Source of the DNA: Magnetococcales bacterium
GTDB taxonomy: Bacteria; Pseudomonadota; Magnetococcia; Magnetococcales; JADGCH01
Direction: 5' to 3'
Length of the DNA: 39,222 nt
NCBI GenBank assembly: GCA_015228995.1
Contig: JADGCM010000002.1
Coordinates: forward strand, 1 to 39,222
The position numbers and the translations under genes were made by a program. Of this stretch, positions 17,279 to 23,219 are shown piece by piece. Below the pieces are notes generated by a model, which searched no databases, was not told the origin of the DNA, and was given only the letters and a program-made list of their open reading frames with translations. How positions within the stretch are numbered: position 1 is the stretch's first letter; every line of letters starts with the position of its first letter.

Positions 17279-18208
17279 TTATAAAGCGTATTGCGGTCCG
17301 CCATCGTCGATCGAGGAGATCTGAATACGCATATAATTAAATAGGTAGCCCAGAGCGGCAAAATGGAGGAAATAGCTGTTATGGAACTCGTTTTCGACCA
17401 ATTCCATGAACAGTGACCAGGGAAAATTATCCGGAATGGTGTCCTCTTTGGTTTTGGCTAATAATTTGGGGCAATGGACTGCGAAGTACTCAAATAAGTG
17501 CCAATTGAACCGAGGGTTGAGTTCATACAACAACCCCCGCTGCATCAGCAGCAGTGATAAAGGGTGCTGTTCGTAACATTTGGTCCGTTGTGGAAAGTGG
17601 TAGGTATCTTCCAACAGCTCACGGTGGCGTTGAAGCTGTGGCGATAATACCAGCACTCCGGTGCTGATGGTACGGCTTTCATCCGTGTCCATATTCTCAA
17701 GATGACGATAGAGAAAATTATTAAAACGCTTAAAATTGTGGGCTACCTCTTCCAGGGTCTGCATCGGGGCGAGGTCGTCTGGTTTGGTGCTGGCAGTGGT
17801 ACGGTCCAGGCGAATATGCTTTTCAGCCAGTGACATCTGATCATAATTGATCACCGCGCCGACCTGTTGCTGGGGTACCCCATAACATATATGGGGGGAA
17901 TGGGGGTTGATGATGATGTCGGCGTCGACCCAGATAATGCGTTGGTAGAGCTGGGACCAAGGCAGGCTGAGGATAAGACACTTCTGCCAAGCCGGGGAGC
18001 GACTCTGAGCCATGAGCGATCCGTCCAGCGGCTGTTGGATAAGGACTATATCCAGATCGTGCTTCTCGGCATAGCGGACCCAACTGGCTTTGGCCGCTCC
18101 TTCCCAGCTGTAACGGAAGGAATCGCCGATAACCAGGGTGACGATCGCCTCCTTGGCTTGAGGCAATAGCGTGTCATGAGGAGAAGAAATCAGGTGCAGT
18201 GTACTCAT
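17279..18208 (-). CDS. GT8/GT34-like glycosyltransferase family protein
   Basis: A 309-residue protein with a GT-A-like layout: an N-terminal strand AIVTLVIGDS, a WVRYAEKHDLD helix, AWQKCLIL and then IIWVDADIIINP at 91-102, in which Asp95-Ala-Asp97 is the DxD metal/nucleotide-sugar site. SRTISTGVLVL and the late FNWHLFEYF and NSYFLHFAALG fit the acceptor side of such enzymes. The exact family is uncertain, and no sugar specificity can be given. The ATG at 18206-18208 has AAGGG nine bases upstream; this whole upstream region belongs to the integrated element, whose left attachment repeat (18195-18208) covers codons 1-5. The original upstream region is now at 23136 onward. With hldD downstream, a role in LPS or another surface glycan is likely. 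Confidence 0.7.
   Translation of the reverse strand: MSTLHLISSPHDTLLPQAKEAIVTLVIGDSFRYSWEGAAKASWVRYAEKHDLDIVLIQQPLDGSLMAQSRSPAWQKCLILSLPWSQLYQRIIWVDADIIINPHSPHICYGVPQQQVGAVINYDQMSLAEKHIRLDRTTASTKPDDLAPMQTLEEVAHNFKRFNNFLYRHLENMDTDESRTISTGVLVLSPQLQRHRELLEDTYHFPQRTKCYEQHPLSLLLMQRGLLYELNPRFNWHLFEYFAVHCPKLLAKTKEDTIPDNFPWSLFMELVENEFHNSYFLHFAALGYLFNYMRIQISSIDDGGPQYAL
18195..18208 (+). repeat. Left attachment-site repeat (attL core)
   Basis: TGCAGTGTACTCAT, identical to 23122-23135; extended outward by AG plus one mismatch it matches 16 of 17 bases. On the minus strand it reads ATGAGTACACTGCA, the first codons of the glycosyltransferase gene. Confidence 0.8.
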
Positions 18209-18252
18209 AAGAAACAACCCTTATTATTTATTTATATCATCATAAAACCATG

Positions 18253-18276
18253 TTTTAACAAAAAAACATGTTAAAA
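18253..18276. promoter_or_regulatory. Inverted repeat near the left end of the element
   Basis: TTTTAACA (253-260) and TGTTAAAA (269-276) are perfect inverted repeats around an A-rich 8-base spacer, between attL and the integrase promoter. It could be an operator or an integrase arm site; nothing distinguishes these. Confidence 0.35.
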
Positions 18277-18407
18277 ACGAAAGTAACGACATGCAGCGTA
18301 TTGACAGTCTTAGAAGCAAGAAGCATTCCAAAACTTGAACAATACCGCGAACAATAAAAAAGATTCTTTAGGCTACTTTTTTACTATAAAAATTGTTGAC
18401 AAATAAC

Positions 18408-18416
18408 TGGTATAAT
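18408..18416 (+). promoter_or_regulatory. Extended -10 promoter for the integrase
   Basis: TGGTATAAT is a consensus extended -10 element 48 bp before the integrase ATG. TTGACA at 18396 is only nine bases upstream and is too close to serve as its -35. Confidence 0.5.
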
Positions 18417-18463
18417 GCTATGATTCGCCATCGTTTAATCAGTAATAGCACAAGGGTTACAGC

Positions 18464-19690
18464 ATGACTATAAACATCTTGACAGTGGCTAAAATCAACC
18501 ATACCAAACCTATCGACAAAATACAACATCTGTTAGATGGGGAAGGGCTGTTGTTAGAAATAAGAACAACGGGCGGGAAATACTGGCGATTTAGGTATAC
18601 CTATAATGGCAAGGCCAATTGGCTATCATTGGGGAAATATCCTTATATCACCCTAGCCGAAGCAAGACAGAAACGAATTGAGTATAAAACCATGCTCGCT
18701 CATGGGATCAACCCAAGCGATGAACGCAAAAAAGCGAAGGCAATTCAACAAAAAGCCATTAAAGCCACTACATTTGAGGATGTTGCAACAGAATGGTACA
18801 AAAAGAAAAGCACAACATGGTCAGTATCACACAGAAACGGAGTAAGCTTAAAACTAAAAAACCACATCTTGCCAATGATCGGAACAATCCCAATCGATCA
18901 AATAACCAAACAACAGATGATCGAATGCTTACGTAAGATTGAAGAAAAGGGAGTAGTTGAAACCGCTAAAAGGTCAAATGTTATTTGTAATCAAGTGTTT
19001 GAATACGCAATTATAACCAACAGAGCGACGATCAACCCAACAATCAACCTTGCACAGATTTTAACAGCCACAGAAGTTAAACACCATGCAGCCATTACAG
19101 AGCCCGACAAACTAGGGAAGCTGTTGGCTGATATTGAGGCAATGGAAGGAACAAGGGAGGTTGTCAAAGTCGCTACCCAGTTGCTACCTATGCTGTTATG
19201 CCGACCAGGGGAGTTATGCAGGGCGGAATGGTCCGAAATTGACTTTAACAAGGCAACCTGGACAATATCCGGCCATAAGATGAAAACAAAACAAGATCAT
19301 TGCGTGCCATTATCGAACCAAGCCTTGCGGCTATTCCGTAAGGCGTACGCTATCACCGGACAAGGTCAATGGGTTTTCCCAATGAAGCAAAAAACAACAG
19401 CTTGTATATGGGCAAATGAAATCAACGCCGCCCTTCGTTCGATAGGCTACGAATCAGACACCATCACCGGCCATGGGTTCCGAGCAACCGCCCGCACAAT
19501 GCTTGAGGAACAATTACACTATCCGTATGACCTGATTGAGCATCAATTAGCCCATAAGGTCAATGATCCACTAGGTAGGGCTTATAACCGCACAACCAAG
19601 CTACCAGAAAGAAAGGAAATGATACAAAAATGGGCTGATTACCTGGACCAGCTTACGATTGATGCGCAAAATCGAATCAACAAGCAATAG
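18464..19690 (+). CDS. Tyrosine recombinase/integrase, P4 type
   Basis: Site-specific integrase that inserts and excises the element. The 408-residue protein has an N-terminal arm-binding DUF4102-like domain (LSLGKYPYITLAEARQKR near 50-70), a central SAM-like core-binding domain (about 105-195), and a C-terminal catalytic domain. The catalytic residues are present: Arg247 (LLCRPGELC), His337 and Arg340 (GHGFRATART), and nucleophile Tyr374 (GRAYNRT), so it should be active. AAGGG lies seven bases before the ATG at 18464. P4-type integrases usually use tRNA ends; here the attachment site lies at the start of a protein gene. It is the first gene inside the left end, followed by repeat A and the VapE-like gene. 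Confidence 0.95.
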   Translation: MTINILTVAKINHTKPIDKIQHLLDGEGLLLEIRTTGGKYWRFRYTYNGKANWLSLGKYPYITLAEARQKRIEYKTMLAHGINPSDERKKAKAIQQKAIKATTFEDVATEWYKKKSTTWSVSHRNGVSLKLKNHILPMIGTIPIDQITKQQMIECLRKIEEKGVVETAKRSNVICNQVFEYAIITNRATINPTINLAQILTATEVKHHAAITEPDKLGKLLADIEAMEGTREVVKVATQLLPMLLCRPGELCRAEWSEIDFNKATWTISGHKMKTKQDHCVPLSNQALRLFRKAYAITGQGQWVFPMKQKTTACIWANEINAALRSIGYESDTITGHGFRATARTMLEEQLHYPYDLIEHQLAHKVNDPLGRAYNRTTKLPERKEMIQKWADYLDQLTIDAQNRINKQ

Positions 19691-19704
19691 CTTATTGACA
19701 ACAG

Positions 19705-19734
19705 GCGATTGCTCACCGCTTGCGCGTCGCAATC
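19705..19734. repeat. 30-bp imperfect palindrome, copy A
   Basis: Starts GCGATTG, ends GCAATC, with the core CTCACCGCTTGCGCGT. The ends GATTGC/GCAATC pair, and CGC/GCG within the core can pair again. It lies 14 bp after the integrase stop. Copies B-D are at 21513, 21769 and 22227. Confidence 0.85.
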
Positions 19735-19796
19735 AATCTTAAATCAGCCACACATCACGGGCGGGCTTTTGGCTACACTGCCAGCCGCCCTTATAA

Positions 19797-19821
19797 GGCG
19801 GGGGCGAAGTATTCCCCCGCC
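19797..19821. repeat. GC-rich palindrome before the VapE-like gene
   Basis: GGCGGGGG (797-804) and CCCCCGCC (814-821) form a perfect 8-bp stem, followed by CCACCAT. The same element with a different loop recurs at 21860-21884. An alternative stem, CCGCC (785-789) with GGCGG (797-801), overlaps it, so the two could switch. It lies in the 175-bp gap between integrase and ATPase genes and may be a terminator or attenuator. Confidence 0.6.
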
Positions 19822-19865
19822 CCACCATAAAAACGGCAATTGAAAAGACAAGGGGTAAAAAACAA

Positions 19866-21212
19866 ATGACAGAACCAAACAATACCAACAATATCCTACC
19901 AATTGACAAAAACAAAAGAAACACAAAGACAACAACGCCAGGATTATCCTTATCATCTAAGGCGTCAATATCAAATCTTTTCAATTATTTAAGAGACAAT
20001 GAATATAAAAACAAATACAATATAAGATTCAATCTATTTATTGATCAAGCAACCATTACAACAGATGATAAACCAATGGATGATTACGACCTAAAAGTTA
20101 TAATGAAGGACATCCACGAAAAATGGACATATAGAGCAACCTTGCCAAGTATAGGAATTGCAGTGGAATTATACGCACATGAGAAAGAATATCATCCAGT
20201 AAAAACCTACTTGGAAAGTCTCCAATGGGATGGAAAAGAACGACTTAAAAGCCTGTTTATAGACTATTGCGGATCGAATTTAGCATGGCCATACGAACCA
20301 TCAAAAGAAGATGAAGAATTAGACAAAATAATTGCAACAAGATGGTTTATATCAGCAGTTGCTAGAATATATCAGCCAGGTTGCAAGGCTGATTATATGC
20401 TGATATTAGAAGGAAAACAACGAACAGGCAAAACTAGTTTCTTTGAGACTATCGGCAAACAATGGTACACAACCACCCAAACTGAAAAGATAAATGATGT
20501 TGATTTTATAAGGTCACTACATACCGGCTGGATCATCGAAATGCCAGAATTAAGCGGCTTTTCTAAGGTTGACATCAGAACACTTAAAAGCGTTATAACA
20601 ACAAATAAAGACAATGTCAGGCCATTATACGACAAATTCTATAGAAACATGAAAAGACAATGTGTATTAGCCGGAACAACAAACGAAGCACAATACCTTA
20701 AAGATGCAACAGGGGGAACAAGGTTCTGGCCAGTAAAAATATGGAAAGTAAATATAGATAAATTGAAACAAGACATTGACCAAATATGGGCAGAAGCAAC
20801 AGCAAGATACAAAAACAACGAGCAATGGTGGCCTACCGATAAGGAAATGGAATTACTACAAAAAAGACAAGAAACAAGATATGAAATAGACGTATGGGAA
20901 GACTTTATATTAAGATATATCACACAATACCCAACTTTAGAAAAAATCGATGATAAGCCTTTTGCACCTGCTAAAGTATTCTGGCATAATAGAGGCGTGC
21001 CATTACATTTTATCGCAACAACAGAACTCCTTAAAACTGCTTTTGATATTGGCATCGGGCAACAGGGAGGAGTAGAGCAAAAAAGGGTTGCTGCCATTAT
21101 GTCAAAAATCGGATGGATTCCTGGTAGAGGCAAAACACCTGAAAGCGGAAGAAGAGTTAGGGGGTACGAGCCAGAAGGAAGGATTCGCGACAAGAGAGAA
21201 GACAACGACTAA
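19866..21212 (+). CDS. VapE-like P-loop ATPase (virulence-associated protein E family)
   Basis: A 448-residue member of the VapE (PF05272-like) superfamily, ATPases related to phage primase-helicase proteins and common on phage satellites and pathogenicity islands. It has LESLQWDGKERLKSL near 118 (family signature before the ATPase), Walker A GKQRTGKTS at 183-191, a Walker B-like GWIIEMPELSGF near 220, and AGTTNEAQYLKDATGGTRFWPV near 272 with the sensor Asn and Arg. The N-terminus of about 100 residues, polar and lysine-rich, lacks a recognisable primase motif. AGGGG precedes the ATG by about ten bases. Codon use is strongly AT-biased, unlike the host genes. It likely acts in element replication or in interference with a helper phage; which one is not evident. 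Confidence 0.85.
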   Translation: MTEPNNTNNILPIDKNKRNTKTTTPGLSLSSKASISNLFNYLRDNEYKNKYNIRFNLFIDQATITTDDKPMDDYDLKVIMKDIHEKWTYRATLPSIGIAVELYAHEKEYHPVKTYLESLQWDGKERLKSLFIDYCGSNLAWPYEPSKEDEELDKIIATRWFISAVARIYQPGCKADYMLILEGKQRTGKTSFFETIGKQWYTTTQTEKINDVDFIRSLHTGWIIEMPELSGFSKVDIRTLKSVITTNKDNVRPLYDKFYRNMKRQCVLAGTTNEAQYLKDATGGTRFWPVKIWKVNIDKLKQDIDQIWAEATARYKNNEQWWPTDKEMELLQKRQETRYEIDVWEDFILRYITQYPTLEKIDDKPFAPAKVFWHNRGVPLHFIATTELLKTAFDIGIGQQGGVEQKRVAAIMSKIGWIPGRGKTPESGRRVRGYEPEGRIRDKREDND

Positions 21213-21213
21213 A

Positions 21214-21300
21214 AAACCACGTTAAGCCATACGTGGTTTCTAAATTACTACGTAATTTAGAACACTACATCTTCTTATATTCTATAAGAAAGATGTAGTG
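21214..21300 (+). other. Three consecutive perfect hairpins after the VapE-like gene
   Basis: Hairpin 1: AAACCACGT (214-222) with ACGTGGTTT (231-239). Hairpin 2: CTAAATTAC (240-248) with GTAATTTAG (252-260), loop TAC. Hairpin 3: CACTACATCTTCTTATA (263-279) with 283-300, 17 pairs with one bulged A at 289. They adjoin with only 0-2 bases between and start one base after the stop codon. None is followed by a T-run. Possible roles are 3'-end stabilisation, a structured RNA or a single-strand DNA origin or initiator site. Confidence 0.7.
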
Positions 21301-21389
21301 GGTACGTGTCCAAAGTAAAAATGGTGCCCAGATGGCCTGATTAAAAAAAAACATCAATAAAAACAGCAATATAATAACAACAAACGGGG

Positions 21390-21404
21390 ACATCAAGTGG
21401 ACAC
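21390..21404 (+). repeat. 15-bp direct repeat, copy 1
   Basis: ACATCAAGTGGACAC, identical to 21491-21505, 101 bp apart. The stretch from 21301 to 21512 around it holds no gene I can support; a related GTGTCCA is at about 21305. It could be a binding site for an element protein. Confidence 0.55.
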
Positions 21405-21490
21405 TACTGCAAATAAAACATAAAAGATGATTACAAAAAAATAATTACAAAACAACATATTACAAATAACATTCAGATAACATTTGGTGG

Positions 21491-21505
21491 ACATCAAGTG
21501 GACAC
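21491..21505 (+). repeat. 15-bp direct repeat, copy 2
   Basis: Second copy of ACATCAAGTGGACAC, just before 30-bp repeat copy B. Confidence 0.55.
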
Positions 21506-21512
21506 CAACTGG

Positions 21513-21542
21513 GCGATTGTTCACCGCTTGCGCGTCACAACT
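21513..21542. repeat. 30-bp imperfect palindrome, copy B
   Basis: GCGATTG, then TTCACCGCTTGCGCGTCAC, ending CAACT. One terminal base pair is lost relative to copy C. It is followed directly by CCCCACCATGAGCC, the beginning of a tiny ORF. Confidence 0.8.
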
Positions 21543-21550
21543 GCCCCACC

Positions 21551-21670
21551 ATGAGCCAACAAGGGAAGAAAGCTCGCCATTGTTTCGGTATCAAGCCAAG
21601 CAGGCAACCAACCTACACACATTCCAATAAAAAGCAATATCGCATACAACCGCATAAAAAGCAGTTTTAA
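21551..21670 (+). CDS. Possible small basic peptide (39 aa), follows repeat B
   Basis: ATG to TAA, 39 residues, beginning MSQQGKKARHC and rich in Lys, Arg, His and Gln. Its first codons and the CCCCACC before the ATG are repeated at 21890, where a different tail follows. No ribosome site is seen. Whether it is translated is open; the shared beginning may be part of a repeated DNA module rather than a gene. Confidence 0.2.
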   Translation: MSQQGKKARHCFGIKPSRQPTYTHSNKKQYRIQPHKKQF

Positions 21671-21768
21671 GCGCGACTAGATCAAGTGGCTAGGTTGCTA
21701 TTGACAACAAAGCTATCGTCGTTAATAGTGGCGTTATAGGAGGTTGTAGGCGGTATTGTGGACTATGG

Positions 21769-21798
21769 GCGATTGCTCACCGCTTGCGCGTCACAATC
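21769..21798. repeat. 30-bp imperfect palindrome, copy C
   Basis: GCGATTG, core CTCACCGCTTGCGCGT, end CACAATC. Only one base differs from copy A (G to A at the 25th position). It is followed by hairpin GGTGGCT (21830-21836) with AGCCACC (21848-21854) and then the GC-rich palindrome at 21860. Confidence 0.85.
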
Positions 21799-21859
21799 TT
21801 CCTACACCATAAATCAGCAACAAAGCATCGGTGGCTTGCAGTTGGCTAGCCACCCATCA

Positions 21860-21884
21860 GGCGGGGGTAGAGAATTCCCCCGCC
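21860..21884. repeat. GC-rich palindrome, second copy
   Basis: GGCGGGGG (860-867) with CCCCCGCC (877-884), loop TAGAGAATT, followed by CCACCATGAGCC. Same stem and flank as at 19797-19821 but a different loop, so the stem rather than the loop is conserved. Confidence 0.65.
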
Positions 21885-21889
21885 CCACC

Positions 21890-21976
21890 ATGAGCCAACA
21901 AGGGAAGAAATCTCGCAATTGTCGGCATCATAAAAGATCGAATCTTGACCTTATTGTTGAATTGGCTACCACATAA
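21890..21976 (+). CDS. Possible small basic peptide (28 aa), follows repeat C
   Basis: ATG to TAA, 28 residues starting MSQQGKKSRNC, the same first seven codons as the 21551 ORF, then KRSNLDLIVELATT. The frame is open back to a GTG at 21758, which would give 72 residues reading through repeat C and the palindrome, with AGGAGG (21738-21743) fourteen bases before it. Neither version resembles a known family. Confidence 0.2.
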   Translation: MSQQGKKSRNCRHHKRSNLDLIVELATT

Positions 21977-22015
21977 CATGTTGAAAGTATTACGTAATAT
22001 CTGTGGAAATAGTTA

Positions 22016-22270
22016 TTGATTTTTAATCTGATTGCTGCGTTTTTATCTGTTTTGTGTGTCGATACACTACTAACCGCAAAACAACCAACAAAAGGAACGG
22101 GGGAAGATTACTTCAGGTTGTCGTATCAAGAGGCTAGCCAACTGTACGAAATTCGTACAGTTAAAAACAAACCATCAAACAACGGTTTAACCGTTCTTAC
22201 CCAATCCGGCTATCAAGTGACCATCAACAATTGCTCACCGCTTGCGCGTCACAATCACCCTGGTTTGTAA
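22016..22270 (+). CDS. Hypothetical small protein with N-terminal hydrophobic segment
   Basis: An 84-residue frame from a TTG start (GTGGAAAT upstream is a poor ribosome site). Residues 2-20 (IFNLIAAFLSVLCVDTLLT) are hydrophobic enough for a membrane anchor or signal peptide; the rest is polar, with LSYQEASQLYEIRTV in the middle. The last 14 codons run through 30-bp repeat copy D, so the natural C-terminus may have been replaced by the repeat. A hairpin with a T-run starts ten bases after the stop, which supports a transcribed gene. Two perfect palindromes (22140 and 22181) lie inside the frame. No family is recognised. Confidence 0.35.
   Translation: MIFNLIAAFLSVLCVDTLLTAKQPTKGTGEDYFRLSYQEASQLYEIRTVKNKPSNNGLTVLTQSGYQVTINNCSPLARHNHPGL
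22140..22162. repeat. Perfect 11-bp palindrome around a single central A
   Basis: AACTGTACGAA (140-150), A, TTCGTACAGTT (152-162). Twofold symmetric like a repressor operator. The CTGT and ACAG ends recall a LexA box, but the spacing is 11 rather than 8. CTGTACAG recurs at about 22858 and CTGTACA at about 22998 in the same element. Confidence 0.6.
22181..22195. repeat. Perfect 7-bp palindrome
   Basis: AACGGTT (181-187), T, AACCGTT (189-195), 18 bp after the larger palindrome. Either operator-like or a hairpin. Confidence 0.45.
22227..22256. repeat. 30-bp imperfect palindrome, copy D
   Basis: Begins ACAATTG instead of GCGATTG, keeps CTCACCGCTTGCGCGTCAC and the end CAATC. It forms the last codons of the 84-residue frame at 22016. 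Confidence 0.8.
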
Positions 22271-22279
22271 GGAACAACC

Positions 22280-22301
22280 AAAACAACGAAATCGTTGTTT
22301 T
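22280..22301 (+). terminator. Rho-independent terminator-like hairpin
   Basis: AAAACAACGA (280-289) and TCGTTGTTTT (292-301) are exact inverted repeats, the 3' arm ending in TTTT. It lies ten bases after the stop at 22270. The stem is AT-rich, so strength is uncertain. Confidence 0.5.
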
Positions 22302-22445
22302 AACCACAACCGCTTGTAACACGTTTTAAGCGCGTTTTGACGCTATCAATACCCAACTAGCAGCCAACAGCCTACAATCGATTTTAGAGGCCTTATAGAA
22401 GGCTACAAATCATTTCCCTGTAACTATCAACCAAAGGAAGCCATA

Positions 22446-22609
22446 ATGAAAGTCACAATCTCAAATAGCCTACAAGGAAGATCATCGAATTGGTCGAGGA
22501 TATAACCAACGAACGCTTGCCAATCGAGGAAGCCATTGCAGAAGTCTACAACCTAGCAGCAACAAGCAACAACCTGGACGACAACGACGATATGGATTTT
22601 GACCTGTAG
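22446..22609 (+). pseudogene. Small acidic ORF, frameshifted or with overlapping leader
   Basis: An ATG at 22446 has an excellent ribosome site (AAAGGAAG about six bases upstream) but reads only 19 codons, beginning MKVTISNSLQG, before TAA. In another frame a stretch that looks coding, KIIELVEDITNERLPIEEAI, runs on to DDMDFDL and TAG at 22607-22609. Joining the two by one extra base near 22475-22485 would give a normal small protein of about 54 residues, acidic at its end. Alternatively a TTG at 22490 starts a 39-residue product translated after the leader. A hairpin follows 19 bases after the stop. A sequencing error would also explain it. Confidence 0.45.
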
Positions 22610-22627
22610 CACAACCGACAATCAGGG

Positions 22628-22643
22628 GGGCGGGCAACCGCCC
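22628..22643 (+). terminator. Strong GC hairpin with GNRA loop
   Basis: GGGCGG (628-633), loop GCAA, CCGCCC (638-643), followed by TTCCTT. Placed 19 bases after the stop of the small ORF; a likely terminator with a short, interrupted T-run. Confidence 0.5.
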
Positions 22644-22768
22644 TTCCTTATCAATCCCGCCCGACAACAAGCCACAACAAACCATGCCCATGGCTCAACA
22701 GCAGAAAAGACAAATAAACGATAAAAAGCAGCATCTTATCAAAACAAGGGCAAAAGGTGTGTACATTT

Positions 22769-22787
22769 GGTGGATGTATCATCCACC
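22769..22787. promoter_or_regulatory. Perfect 8-bp palindrome
   Basis: GGTGGATG (769-776), TAT, CATCCACC (780-787), in the 308-bp stretch 22610-22917 that otherwise holds no gene. A second small hairpin, CTTACC (882-887) with GGTAAG (893-898), lies before the 47-residue ORF. Operator or hairpin role unknown. Confidence 0.45.
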
Positions 22788-22917
22788 ATAAATAAGAAAT
22801 TATCTATTTATAAACAACGACTTTTAGCTGTTATGCTGCTTTCGATGTACGTTTTGCTGTACAGTATCCGATAAATCTACCCTTACCGATAAGGTAAGAA
22901 TTGAGGACAAAGCAAAG

Positions 22918-23061
22918 ATGGTCAGCAATTGTAACAAGACACAAGAGAAACCAGCAACAAAAAAACAACAAAAAGGTATTGACAACAAGCACAGTATTCT
23001 GTACAATTCAGACAAGGAAGAAATCAATGGATATAATAACGACGAACAAGAAACAGACTAA
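22918..23061 (+). CDS. Hypothetical small hydrophilic protein (47 aa)
   Basis: ATG to TAA with GAGGA about ten bases upstream. It begins MVSNCNKTQEKPATKKQQKG, ends NNDEQETD, and is very rich in Lys, Gln, Asn, Asp and Glu, so it is soluble and probably disordered. The frame extends upstream without a good start. It is the last ORF before the right attachment repeat; 23062-23121 is empty AT-rich sequence. No family is recognised. Confidence 0.3.
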   Translation: MVSNCNKTQEKPATKKQQKGIDNKHSILYNSDKEEINGYNNDEQETD

Positions 23062-23121
23062 CACTTTATAACTTGCCAATAATTTACAAATAAAAACAAT
23101 TACTTATAACGCTACACTAGA

Positions 23122-23135
23122 TGCAGTGTACTCAT
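23122..23135 (+). repeat. Right attachment-site repeat (attR core)
   Basis: TGCAGTGTACTCAT, identical to 18195-18208. Joining the outer flanks would restore the same ATG and first codons of the glycosyltransferase behind the native leader, with an in-frame TGA two codons upstream of that ATG. Confidence 0.8.
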
Positions 23136-23170
23136 GGATCAATCCCGTGACCAAAAGAAGCGGCCTCTTT

Positions 23171-23213
23171 ACCCTCTCCCCTTGTGGGAGAGGGCAGGGT
23201 GAGGGGTGTTAAA
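23171..23213 (-). repeat. REP-like palindrome, copy R4
   Basis: ACCCTCTCCCC-TTGT-GGGAGAGGG hairpin followed by GGGTGAGGGG. It lies between the right attachment site and the DegT-like gene, in the original leader of the glycosyltransferase gene. Same orientation as R2. Confidence 0.8.
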
Positions 23214-23219
23214 GTTTCA

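Larger units (their letters stand above)
18195..23135. mobile_element. 4.9-kb integrated element: P4-type integrase, VapE-like ATPase, repeat-rich cargo
   Basis: The segment between two copies of TGCAGTGTACTCAT differs sharply from its flanks: it is AT-rich, has different codon use, and carries a tyrosine integrase 256 bp inside the left end and a VapE-like ATPase behind it. The rest is a roughly 1.9-kb tract of hairpins, a 30-bp repeat family and tiny ORFs. No capsid, terminase, conjugation or toxin gene is seen. The content (integrase plus VapE, no structural genes, under 5 kb) resembles phage-satellite or other integrative-parasite islands, but it is smaller than usual. It is inserted at the start codon of the glycosyltransferase gene at 17279-18208. 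Confidence 0.8.

Noticed and set aside
18195..18208. tRNA gene as integration target
   Set aside because: No tRNA-like cloverleaf is found at either end; the repeat is the first codons of a protein gene.
18396..18416. TTGACA and TATAAT as a classical promoter pair
   Set aside because: Only nine bases separate them. The TATAAT is better explained as an extended -10 element.
20639..21205. Minus-strand open frame opposite the VapE-like gene
   Set aside because: Cys/Ser-rich translation without a ribosome site, fully inside a well-supported gene.
22140..22162. LexA box
   Set aside because: CTGT and ACAG are 11 bases apart instead of the 8 of the gammaproteobacterial SOS box.
19705..22256. Integron with attC sites
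   Set aside because: The repeats lack the GTTRRRY ends and bulged-hairpin layout of attC, and the integrase is P4-like without the IntI-specific insertion.
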